Assembly: GCF_000003815.2 (NCBI RefSeq)
Contig: NC_049981.1
Coordinates: 11,564,028-11,628,027, forward strand
DNA length: 64,000 bases
Direction of reading: 5' to 3'
Origin: Branchiostoma floridae
Lineage: Eukaryota; Chordata; Leptocardii; Amphioxiformes; Branchiostomatidae
In this document: one piece after another, positions 57,501 to 64,000 of the stretch
Position numbering within the stretch: position 1 is the first letter of the stretch
How the letters are laid out: each line of letters starts with the position of its first letter
Translations under genes and position numbers: made by a program
The notes under the pieces: model-generated
What the model saw: the letters and a program-made list of their open reading frames with translations, nothing else
What the model was told of the DNA's origin: nothing
The model's database searches: none

Positions 57501-60014
57501 GCTGCTAAACTCCGTCAGGCGGTCCAACAAGCCAGGCAGAATAAAGAGCAAGACACAAAGTCAAAGAAGACTTCCCGATGGGGGATCAGTCATCTGACGT
57601 CCAGTTTTAGAAGAAAGAAGAAGAAATCAGCAACCAGCGAGTCCGACACGGAAAGCAAGGCGTCTTACACGGAGTCTCCGACGAGCGGGAGACGAGAGTC
57701 AAACGTGAGAAGATCGTCCATCGATTCCCAAGACTCAGAAATCTCCACGATGTCCACAATCAGCCGAACTTCGCGGAAGTCTCAGAAGAGAGTTCACTTC
57801 AAAGAGGAGGACATCTCCAAGGCTTATGACATCCGGGAGATGCAGGCTCTGTACCCGGAACTCAGCAAGGAAGAGAAAGTCATCGGTGATAATGTTCTTT
57901 TGCCAGAGAGCACCAAACAAGTTGATGAAAGGGACCATCATACTAATGACGAAAGAAAGGCAGAGGCAGAATCAAAACAACAGGCTGATATCCAGAGACG
58001 ACAGCAGGTTTCGTCTCCCGTCTTCATGAGCCTCATGGACCAGGGCGAGGAATCAGAAGCGGAAACCTTCAAGCGAGTTGCCGATAACGTCAGGGGCACA
58101 CTCGGGATGTCCATCAAAAAGGTGTCCGTTGAAGTGCAAACACAGGAGGGAGGAATCTTTCGACCTGTCGTTCGCGCTCCCACCGTCAGGGGGAGTGGTG
58201 AAGACATTGTGTCATCTAAGCCGTCCGACAGGTCGGCAAGTTCGCCAGAATGGGACACTAACGTGGATTCAAACATTGCCCAGACGAGTCCAGGATTTCG
58301 AAATGTCAAACGTGAAAGGGTAAGTGAGACTTCCTTTTGATTAGCAGAAGTTTATCTATTTCAATCCGTTCCATTGCACTGTACCTTGAATACTTCTCTA
58401 GATCTGTAGTCAAACTAACGTATCGTGTTAAACTTTACCATGGCTCATAAACGACCATCAGGAACGAAAGTGCCATTTTGTGACTTTTTTAAATTGATTT
58501 TTCACATTTTTCATCAGACGTGGCAAGAGATCATTGAAGAAGACTACGACCCCAAGGAGGGCTGGAAGAACGTCCAAGTTGGTGACAAGATGCGTTTCAT
58601 AGACCTGGAGGCGATCAAACCATACAGAAAGGTTCTTACACATGCAGGTGAGTGAATAGCTGTAATAACGTTAACTAGTTCCAACCAAATTGCTGTATTG
58701 AGACATAGCTATACCATCGCTATATATATGGCCTTGGAGGCTCTTGTATGGGCATGGACTCTAATCACCCAACCAGGGAATTGGCTTCACCTTGATAAGA
58801 CATTTAGGCAATTCTCTGATTGGTTGTTTAGAGCTGGTACCACATCTAAAAAGTGGAAAGCTCAGCCCGGTTGAGTATAGTCACGCCAAGAAAATATTGT
58901 ATAGGCGGCAGGCGAGGCTTTAAGTTGGTGAATGGATCTTGTTAATATATGTCATTTTGACAATGATGACACGTTCATTGATTGACAGTCATTGATGGTA
59001 TTGTACAGGTTACTATGGAGACAAGTCCAACGCCATCGTGGTGTTCTCGTCATGCTACATGCCCAACAACAGTCTGAAAGACTACAAGTACATCATGGAA
59101 AACCTCTTCCTGTAAGTAGCAACTAGTCTATTGCCTTCTGGGCAACACAGACACTCTGATTTCTGATGAAACTTTGATCTCAATACGCATGTTCATAGTT
59201 TAACATTTCATATTTGTAAATATAAAGGATGCATTGATGAGGGTAAATATTCTGGAAAGTCAAGAAACTCCAGTGTCATTCAAAGGGGGAATAAAACAAC
59301 GAATAAGTTATGTTTGAGCAAAATAATTAGTCTGTTTTTTAGTGAACGACTATATATATAACTGTATTATTCTAATATATGTCACTGTGACTTTGTCACA
59401 TAGACATTATTTATTTTATGTAGCATCAACTGTTACCTTGATATTTGACATGTTATCTTTCTTCAGATACATCCTCAGCTTCCTGGACAAAATTGTTGAT
59501 GAAGAATACAAGATCGTCTTCCTAAACTACACCAAGGAGAGGAGCAACCTACCCTCGGTCACGTGGCTCAAGTCCTGCTATGATCACATTGATGCAAAGT
59601 ACGTGTTAAAGGATATAAACACTGAAGTCACACAAGTATGCTAAGAACCATCCCCACAGCTATGCCCCCTGCTATCTTAAAAAAAACACGTTTGTGAAAA
59701 CTCACTTTTAAGTATGTGTTGCCTTCAATTTTTCAGCAGAACAAAATGATATTTTAACACAAAAGTTTATCCAGGTCATTCCACACCACCGGAGACACGT
59801 GATTGAGAATTTGACTAAAATACATTATTCATCCTCTCGTAGGTAACTTTTATAATTATTAAGTGTGTTATTATTTAGAAAACATTTTGTAACTGAATGT
59901 ATTGTTTCTTTGGATGTCCCTGTCCAGGTTTAAGAAGAAATTGAAGGGTTTGTTCATCGTGCATCCCACCATGTGGCTGAAGATGCTAGTTCACGTGTCC
60001 AAACCGTTCGTCAG
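41885..60014 (+). CDS. B-box / FN3 / BCH-domain protein (3' end beyond window or unrecognised)
   Basis: Thirteen exons, joined in consistent phase, give about 1446 residues. Order: B-box1 (residues 15-45: paired CxxC, CxxC, CxxC and His), B-box2 (68-99: C-x2-H-x7-C-x2-D-x4-C-x2-C-x5-H-x2-H), a long polar, probably disordered region (113-917), a fibronectin III domain (about 925-1012), a basic/Ser-rich linker, and a BNIP2-type BCH domain (from about 1320) cut after KPFVR. The start ATG has an in-frame TAA 12 bases upstream (41873-41875), so no RING precedes the B-boxes. The B-boxes resemble MID/TRIM36-class TRIMs, in which FN3 also occurs. BCH domains bind small GTPases or their regulators and cargo adaptors; that role here is inference. 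The link between the B-box exons and the rest rests on phase only; two neighbouring genes remain possible. Confidence 0.75.
42036..42633. other. Intron of B-box gene
   Basis: A 598-bp intron containing a 68-bp CT microsatellite (42450-42517) and a short GTAAC array before the next exon. Confidence 0.8.
42450..42517. repeat. (CT)n microsatellite
   Basis: 34 uninterrupted CT units, about 115 bp upstream of the acceptor of the B-box2 exon. Confidence 0.97.
42634..42818 (+). CDS. B-box gene exon 2: B-box2
   Basis: Enters in phase 1 and leaves in phase 0. It contains [18 protein letters not shown] and [18 protein letters not shown], which has every zinc ligand of a type-2 B-box. The exon ends MEDWANDEQ with donor GTAAAA. 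No coiled coil follows directly, unlike ordinary TRIMs. Confidence 0.93.
44026..44840. other. Assembly gap (815 N)
   Basis: Unknown sequence. It truncates the 3' part of the antisense LINE. Apparent reading frames through it are meaningless. Confidence 1.
44841..46213 (-). mobile_element. Non-LTR retrotransposon, 5'-truncated, antisense
   Basis: About 457 codons of one open frame on the minus strand encode reverse transcriptase: [44 protein letters not shown] (YADD-box position), then YLGSVVS and the C-terminal [15 protein letters not shown]. The frame opens only a little upstream of the first RT block ([14 protein letters not shown]), so the endonuclease and N-terminal RT are missing, as in typical 5' truncation. 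The 3' end runs into the N gap. No internal stop is seen, suggesting a fairly recent insertion. The clade is not assigned. Confidence 0.9.
46866..49064 (+). CDS. B-box gene exon 3: 733-codon disordered region
   Basis: Phase 0 at both ends; acceptor after CACATGTCTTCAG, donor GTAAGT. It begins [17 protein letters not shown], a basic patch that could act as a nuclear localisation signal. Residues encoded at 47085-47300 are twelve tandem hexapeptides of the type RPVPND. The rest is rich in Ser, Thr, Gln, Lys and Gly, with no domain I recognise. A 2.2-kb frame without stops, low-complexity but not simple repeat, together with matched splice sites, argues for a real exon. It would be the largest exon of this gene. 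Confidence 0.85.
47085..47300 (+). repeat. Coding minisatellite, 12 x 18 bp
   Basis: Twelve in-frame 18-nt units around AGACCTGTACCCAACGAC encode RPVPND-like hexapeptides ([36 protein letters not shown] and so on). The unit length keeps the reading frame. Confidence 0.95.
49195..49370 (-). repeat. tRNA-derived SINE
   Basis: On the minus strand it has an A-box-like GTCGGTAGCCGAATGG (about 49350-49366) and a good B-box GGGTTCGAAACC (49313-49324), followed by a body with GGAAGAGAGGGAAGG and CTAGACACAGTGGATCC. The body words match the copies at 28235-28450 and 55295-55470. Confidence 0.8.
49729..53220 (+). mobile_element. Non-LTR retrotransposon with intact RT frame, 5'-truncated endonuclease
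   Basis: One 1163-codon frame. The first codons (to about 49795) are probably host sequence. It then enters mid-endonuclease at [12 protein letters not shown], with GDLNAR (about residue 74) and the [10 protein letters not shown] end of the endonuclease fold (about 181). The RT follows: [12 protein letters not shown] (about 440), [13 protein letters not shown] (about 577), [13 protein letters not shown] and SWADDLAL (about 678). Near the end is [13 protein letters not shown] (from about 1084), a zinc-knuckle-like motif of CR1/L2/Jockey-group ORF2 proteins. No stop or frameshift occurs in 3.4 kb, implying a recent insertion. The missing endonuclease N-terminus makes autonomous movement unlikely. 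Confidence 0.93.
53221..53440 (+). repeat. 3' UTR and tail of the sense LINE
   Basis: About 220 bp after the ORF stop, ending near CAATAAAGTTCTTCTTATATATAAA. The AATAAA at 53419 and short T/A-rich tail are taken as the 3' end. An exact target duplication could not be made out. Confidence 0.6.
54011..54879. mobile_element. Segment bounded by 19-bp perfect inverted repeats
   Basis: CATTGGCATAATACCGGTC at 54011-54029 is the exact reverse complement of 54861-54879. A third ACCGGT-containing word lies at 54647-54656. The 869-bp span could be a non-autonomous DNA element; no clear target duplication was found. It contains the micro-exon at 54733-54777. Confidence 0.6.
54733..54777 (+). CDS. B-box gene micro-exon
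   Basis: 45 bp in phase 0 at both ends encode [15 protein letters not shown]; using the next AG (start 54736) drops the first Gln. The acceptor is TTATGTTTTTAG and the donor GTAAGC. It is assigned from splice sites, open frame and phase fit, without homology. Confidence 0.55.
55073..55244 (+). CDS. B-box gene exon: polar linker
   Basis: Enters in phase 0 and leaves in phase 1 (donor GTGGGT). It encodes a charged Arg/Gln/Ser-rich stretch including [19 protein letters not shown] and [14 protein letters not shown]. No domain; placed by phase and by its position just before the FN3 exons. Confidence 0.7.
55295..55470 (-). repeat. SINE-like element in intron
   Basis: The minus strand carries a B-box-like GGGTTCGATTCC (about 55438-55450) and a body with GGTGTAAATGGGCCCC and GGAAGGAGAGGGATGG, matching the copies at 28235-28450 and 49195-49370. 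Confidence 0.75.
55649..55769 (+). CDS. B-box gene exon: FN3 strands A-C
   Basis: Enters in phase 1 and leaves in phase 2. Contains [16 protein letters not shown] and AYQVQYQK: the B-strand tryptophan and C-strand tyrosines of a fibronectin III fold. Confidence 0.88.
55980..56073 (+). CDS. B-box gene exon: FN3 strands C'-F
   Basis: Enters in phase 2 and leaves in phase 0. Encodes [22 protein letters not shown], with the L-x-PGT-x-Y tyrosine-corner signature of FN3 domains. Confidence 0.9.
56074..56776. other. Intron within FN3 coding region
   Basis: 703 bp, no feature recognised apart from TTATTTGCATA-type words that also occur near 60.2-60.5 kb. Confidence 0.8.
56777..56867 (+). CDS. B-box gene exon: FN3 last strand and linker
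   Basis: Enters in phase 0 and leaves in phase 1. Begins [18 protein letters not shown], continuing the F-strand Y-x-M-x-V-R-A pattern, then the linker [10 protein letters not shown]. Confidence 0.88.
56868..57492. other. Intron with LINE relic
   Basis: 625 bp. The second half is a LINE 3' fragment (57171-57475). Confidence 0.8.
57171..57475 (+). pseudogene. Relic of LINE ORF2 C-terminus and 3' UTR
   Basis: Codes for [13 protein letters not shown] ... [20 protein letters not shown] to a TAG (57300-57302), followed by a 3' UTR ending CCATGAGGGCATGGACATGC and AATAAAGATC. Related to the relic at 41337-41511. Upstream coding sequence is broken. Confidence 0.65.
57493..58319 (+). CDS. B-box gene exon: basic/Ser-rich linker with RVxF motif
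   Basis: 827 bp entering in phase 1 and leaving in phase 0 (donor GTAAGT). It contains [14 protein letters not shown], a Ser-rich run [19 protein letters not shown], then [10 protein letters not shown], where RVHF (57789-57800) fits the protein phosphatase 1 RVxF docking consensus. The remainder is acidic and Ser-rich. A polar linker between FN3 and BCH; no folded domain recognised. Confidence 0.9.
58518..58647 (+). CDS. B-box gene exon: start of BCH domain
   Basis: Enters in phase 0 and leaves in phase 1. Encodes [16 protein letters not shown] and [18 protein letters not shown], matching the D-x-x-x-I-x-PYKKVxSHG lead-in of BNIP2-family BCH domains. Confidence 0.93.
58648..59008. other. Intron with repeat fragment
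   Basis: 361 bp. The segment 58835-58935 is a third copy of the repeat paired at 26326-26850 (AAAGCTCAGCCCGGTT). Confidence 0.75.
59009..59111 (+). CDS. B-box gene exon: BCH core 1
   Basis: Enters in phase 1 and leaves in phase 2. Encodes [19 protein letters not shown] and [10 protein letters not shown], very close in pattern to BNIP2 ([20 protein letters not shown]). Confidence 0.95.
59112..59466. other. Intron
   Basis: 355 bp, AT-rich, nothing recognised. Confidence 0.8.
59467..59598 (+). CDS. B-box gene exon: BCH core 2
   Basis: Enters and leaves in phase 2. Encodes [19 protein letters not shown], then [17 protein letters not shown], matching the MPSLGWLRKCYQQIDRR segment of BNIP2-type BCH domains. 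Confidence 0.95.
59928..60014 (+). CDS. B-box gene exon: BCH core 3 (last exon found)
   Basis: Enters in phase 2 and leaves in phase 2 with a weak donor (GTGCTG). Encodes [20 protein letters not shown] and VSKPFVR, the LIIVHPSWFIRTLL region. The BCH domain needs about 60 more residues, which were not found before the window ends. Confidence 0.93.
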
Positions 60015-60179
60015 GTGCTGATAATTTCTTTGACATTCCAATATATTTTCAACTTTCTTCTAATCACATTTTATCTATCTCCTGGTAATATGTTTGGAAC
60101 TGATTTGGGGGATATTGTCCAATAAAAACAAGAACTTCCTGGCCCTCAACTACCATTGGACCAGAGCTAAAACAAGAGT

Positions 60180-60876
60180 TCGTAGACCTCATATCTCCAT
60201 GAAATAGTCTGATTATGTAAATGACTTCCACATTTGCATAATCTATGCTAAGTAATGTACACCTGTAAGTAACCTACGCTGGTTACAATGTTGATTGTCC
60301 AAGCATTTACCACATCGATAAATTATGGCACTTTTGCATTAATTATGCAAATTAGGGACTTATTTGCATATTAGGTATCTGATAATGTTCCACCTGCCCC
60401 AAACTACATATATTGCATGTATCTGAGTTCTGTAAAGGAAACACTGCAAATACAGATTTTCCTCATTAAATATGCAAATTAAGTGCCAGTTTGCATAATT
60501 TGCATTTCATGATGTACATCTCTGTCTAAGCTACCTACATACCAAATATCATGTAAATTTGTCATTCCCTTCTTCAGTTATCGTCCTTAGAAGATTTTGA
60601 CAAAAATGCCCCTGCAGTTCCAGAGCAACCTGCTAGGGGAACCAAATATACACCAGATATCCCTTATGTCACAAGCTATCTGCCATCCAAATAACAAGAC
60701 CATAGCACATCCAGTTCAAAAGATCCAAAAAATGAATTTCTGCTGCAGTACCAAGGTCACATACCAGGGGGCCCAAAATTGACCTTGACCTTTGTCTTCC
60801 CAACACCTACCCACAAACCAAATATCATCGTAATCCGTCCAGAGATTCTTGAGTTATGCTCACTACAAAATCCGGA
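60180..60876 (+). repeat. Probable interspersed repeat ending in a CA array
   Basis: Contains repeated TTTGCATAAT and CAAATATCATG words, such as CCAAATATCATGTAAATTTG and CCAAATATCATCGTAATCCG, and runs directly into a CA microsatellite. The pattern suggests an interspersed element with a simple-repeat 3' end. Confidence 0.45.
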
Positions 60877-60935
60877 CACACAGACACACACACAGACACA
60901 CACACACACACACAGACACACACACAGACACACTC
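60877..60935. repeat. (CA)n/(CAGA) microsatellite
   Basis: Interrupted CACA/CAGACA array. Confidence 0.95.
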
Positions 60936-61239
60936 AAAACTATATCTCCATTTTTCATGGAGATAACAATACTTCCAATTCTCAAAATACCATATTTATA
61001 TTTCAGCCATACCATAGGTATGGTGATTATATTTCAGCCATACCATAGGTATGGTGAAATATATTGTATTCGTAATGTTTCTTTCTCCTGTCAAATCTTC
61101 AGAACACGGTATCTCCGTTAACGTTGTTCCTCAACCGAATGACTTGAAATTTGGCACAAGGGTAGAGTGGGCCAATACCCTCGGGCGTTTTTTTCATTTT
61201 TTCCATATCTGTCTCTTAAATGATTTTATTAAGGTTTTT

Positions 61240-61800
61240 TGGTCATCTTAAGACCAAAACTGTATATTTGGGCCCCCTGTACCCTGGTATTATAACCGAA
61301 TGAGCTGAAATTTGGCACAGATGTGCATTGATAAGTCCCCCATATAGATTCAATATCAGTTTTGGTGTACAGTACAACAAAATGCTTATTTTTGCGATTT
61401 TTTGACCAATTTTTGACCAAAAAAGGACACTTTTGGCCCCTGTACCCTGGTATTACAACCAAATGAGCTGAAATTTGACAGACATGTGCCTTGATAATGC
61501 CCCCATATAAATTTAAGAACACTTTTGGTGTACAGTACAACAAAATGCTTATTTTTGCGATTTTTTGACCAATTTTTGACCAAAAAAGGACACTTTTGGC
61601 TCCTGTACCTTGGTATTGCAACCGAATGAGCTGAAATTTGACACAGATGTGCCTTGATAATCCCTTCATATAAATTCAATAACACTTTTGGTGTACAGTG
61701 CAACAAAATGCTTATTTTTGCGATTTTTGGCCAATTTTTGACCAAAAAAGGACACTTTTGGCTCCTGTACCCTGGTATTACAATTAAATGACTTGAAATT
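61240..61800. repeat. Tandem repeat, unit about 163 bp, about 3.5 copies
   Basis: The word CTGTACCCTGGTATTA (variant CTGTACCTTGGTATTG) recurs near 61278, 61440, 61603 and 61765. Each is followed by AATGAGCTGAAATTTG and AAATGCTTATTTTTGCGATTTT. Overlapping minus-strand frames of 146 and 205 codons through this array reflect the repeat. Confidence 0.9.
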
Positions 61801-62241
61801 TGGTATAGATAGGCATTAGATACTTGGTAACAAGATTCAAGTAAAATTTTTGACATAAACAACTTTAAAATGATTAATTTTGGCACTTTTCTGAGGGGAA
61901 ATTTGTTTTCTTTTGGCCTCCTGACGTGACCTTCCGTGACCCCGCACAGAGCCACACCTGTGCGCGTCAGCCGGAGAGTTAATTGAATCAAAGACCTAGC
62001 CAATCAGCGAAGAGGAGGCCAAAGGCTAATTAATATTCATAAGCGGGGCCTCATGATCCCGTATATAGCAGTGTTCCCGCCAAAGCCCGCCTAAGGCTCT
62101 CGCATTTTAGACTATTCAGAAGGCTTTATATTGTATCAGTTCTTAGGGGCATATCTATGATAATCGCAGCAGTCACTTAACTTCTCTTCAGGAGTTTAGC
62201 GTAACACTGTTTCAGGTAAAACCGTCAAAGGCAACTAAAAA
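61764..62241. repeat. Duplicated block, copy 1
   Basis: From CTGTACCCTGGTATTA through AATTTGGTATAGATAGGCAT to CAAAGGCAACTAAAAA. It carries AGCCAATCAGCGAAGAGGA (a CCAAT-box-like word), CTAATTAATATTCATAAGCG and CCCGTATATAGCAG. Confidence 0.85.
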
Positions 62242-62243
62242 CA

Positions 62244-62832
62244 CCCTGTACCCTGGTATGAGTAACATTTGGTATAGATAGGCATAATATAGTTGGTAAA
62301 ATGATCCAAGTAAAATTTTTGGCATAAAGTACTGTAAAAGGCTTAATTACAGCACTTTTTTTAGGGGAAATTGGTTTTCTTTCGTTCTCCATGCCGTGAC
62401 CTTTCGGACGTTCACCCCACAGAGCCGACATCTGCACCTGTGTCTAGCCGGCAGGAAGAGTTAATTCAATTAATGGTTCAGCCAATCAGCGAAGAGGAAA
62501 GCGAAGGCTAATTAATATTCATAAGCGGGACCACACAATACTTTAACTTGAAGACTCAGGCCGTACAGACTTCTCGCCAGGATTTTTTCAAAGCGTCGGA
62601 CAGGGGTCCGGGGGCCGCCTAATGTCCCTGGCGGGGTCCAGGGGCAGGGCCACTGTGGGGGGGACCCAGGTGGGCGAAGCCCCCCGGAAGCTCTTGCATT
62701 TTAGGCTATTGAGAAGGCTTCTTTTATCAGTTTTTTTAGGGCCATATCTACGATAATCGTAGCAGTCACTTACTTCTCTTCAGCAGTTTGACTTTAAAAT
62801 ATTTCGGGTCAAAGCTTCAAAGACAACTAAAA
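62244..62832. repeat. Duplicated block, copy 2
   Basis: Parallels copy 1 in order, with the same CCAAT-like word and AATTAATATTCATAAGCGG. It is longer because of a GC-rich stretch of roughly 110 bp (about 62580-62690: GGGGTCC/GGGGGACCC words) that copy 1 has only in shortened form. Confidence 0.85.
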
Positions 62833-64000
62833 CCTCATAAACAACAAACTTTACTTAGCTCAACAGTATACAAAAATATTGTACGGGTTGCCATCCTTAG
62901 TTGAAGCGCTTATTTATAGGCTAGCGCTAGTATCTTCGCTGCGCCGTTAGCCGCCGTGCGACTTTTGTTGACGGTCTGATATCCCTACGTCGCCGCCTCG
63001 CTGATATTCCCACGGACATGTTTCAAAAAAAATACCCAGCAAAAAACGCTGTTCTGCGTCAAATTCTATTCTATAAAACTCAGTGTTACAGTCTAAATAT
63101 TTTGTAGAAGCACCGCTGTAGGAAAGAAGGTCCAAGCAATGTAAAACATCACGTAGCATGAAGTTCGCTGTCAACTGGCACACAGCACATGACTGTTTGA
63201 AACTCTAAGTCTAATCAACAGCCGTGTTTGATTGATAGCCGGCGGTCCTATGATGAAGTCGGCGAAAGGTGCGTTAGTTAGAAAATCTGCGTTTAGTTTT
63301 GATACGTAATTATAAGTTAGACAGTGGCGAGAATGATTATTTTCTCATCAATATTTCTCTTCAGAATTATTTGAACTTAATTGTACATCTAAACAATTGG
63401 CTTACCTGTGCAATGTTTATATGATTAATGATCAGTGTACTGAAATCATGTGTAACGTATGGCTCCTAGTCAATAGATCAGCATTTTCTCTATAGTGACC
63501 ACCTGTCTATAGTGGCCACATTTCCTAGTGCTGTTGTTGTTTGGCATAAACTTTGAACATTTAAATTGTAAGTAACTTTAAACTGCCAGAGTTTCAGCCC
63601 AATAAAACACTTTCAGCGCCAGGGTATGAACAGACTGACCAGACAGACGAAAATAAATCCTCGAACAAGGTTCAATCGTATCTTCCGGGTCTGGCAGGAA
63701 GTTGTTAAACTAAAATAAGAATAGGCTCGATGGTTGATTGCATACAAAGTAAAACAGTTTAACAGTTTTACAGCTTGAAGAAAACAAACGCTCCTACAGT
63801 ACCTGCACCTGCTTGATAATTATTAAATCGTATGCCCTACTTGAATAAAAAAAGTTCATTGCAATAATAAATGTACCCACATCACAAGGAGCTTATACTT
63901 TTTTAAACTTACACCTAGTTATCGTACTGAAAATCGTTAATGACATTACATGAAGTCATTCAACAATTTTCAGTCATGATGAAAATTTTCTGAATGGAAG

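Larger units (their letters stand above)
60015..64000. other. Intron or flank, repeat-rich right end
   Basis: Holds a dispersed repeat with TTTGCATA words (60180-60840), a CA array, a 163-bp tandem repeat and a duplicated block. The remaining BCH exons were not recognised here and probably lie beyond 64000. Nothing else was seen in 62833-64000. Confidence 0.6.

Noticed and set aside
61386-62003. 205-codon minus-strand frame with repeated segments
   Set aside because: It runs through the 163-bp tandem array. The unit is not a multiple of three, so the apparent protein repeats are by-products of the DNA repeat, and no domain is visible.

Overview
The window is animal nuclear DNA. It has large spliced genes with canonical GT-AG introns, a deuterostome-type gene repertoire, dense MITE-like and SINE-like repeats, long dinucleotide tracts and non-LTR retrotransposons. 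The mix fits an invertebrate deuterostome, most likely a cephalochordate (amphioxus, Branchiostoma). That is inference from overall character; no species-diagnostic gene is present. An 815-base run of N lies at 44026-44840.

Layout. 1-21.2 kb holds no gene I can support, only repeats, including an 0.8-kb DNA element with 17-bp perfect terminal inverted repeats. 21.2-33.1 kb (+) holds seven clear exons and a terminal exon of an ionotropic glutamate receptor: ligand-binding lobes S1 and S2, M1, pore loop, M3 and M4. It is closest to the delta/AKDF-type branch and has unusual pore and ligand-pocket residues. Its amino-terminal domain is not recognisable in the window. 33.1-41.9 kb is intergenic, with a 409-bp foldback element and microsatellites. 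41.9-60.0 kb (+) holds a second large gene that runs off the right side: two MID-type B-boxes, a 733-codon disordered exon with an 18-nt coding minisatellite, a fibronectin III domain, a basic/Ser-rich linker with an RVxF motif, and a BNIP2-type BCH (CRAL-TRIO-like) domain. All splice phases agree along this chain.

Two non-LTR retrotransposons sit in introns of the second gene: one antisense, 5'-truncated and running into the N gap (44.8-46.2 kb), and one sense with an uninterrupted 1163-codon frame (49.7-53.2 kb). The right end (60-64 kb) is intron or flank with a 163-bp tandem repeat and a duplicated block of about 0.5 kb.

The most notable candidate is the B-box/FN3/BCH protein: C-I TRIM-like parts (B-box1, B-box2, FN3) without RING or SPRY, joined to a BCH scaffold domain. 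I know of no described protein with this architecture. The glutamate receptor is the second: Arg-Lys at the Q/R site and the following position, and a Thr at position 7 of the SYTANLAAF gate motif. No tRNA, rRNA, CRISPR array or bacterial-type feature was seen.
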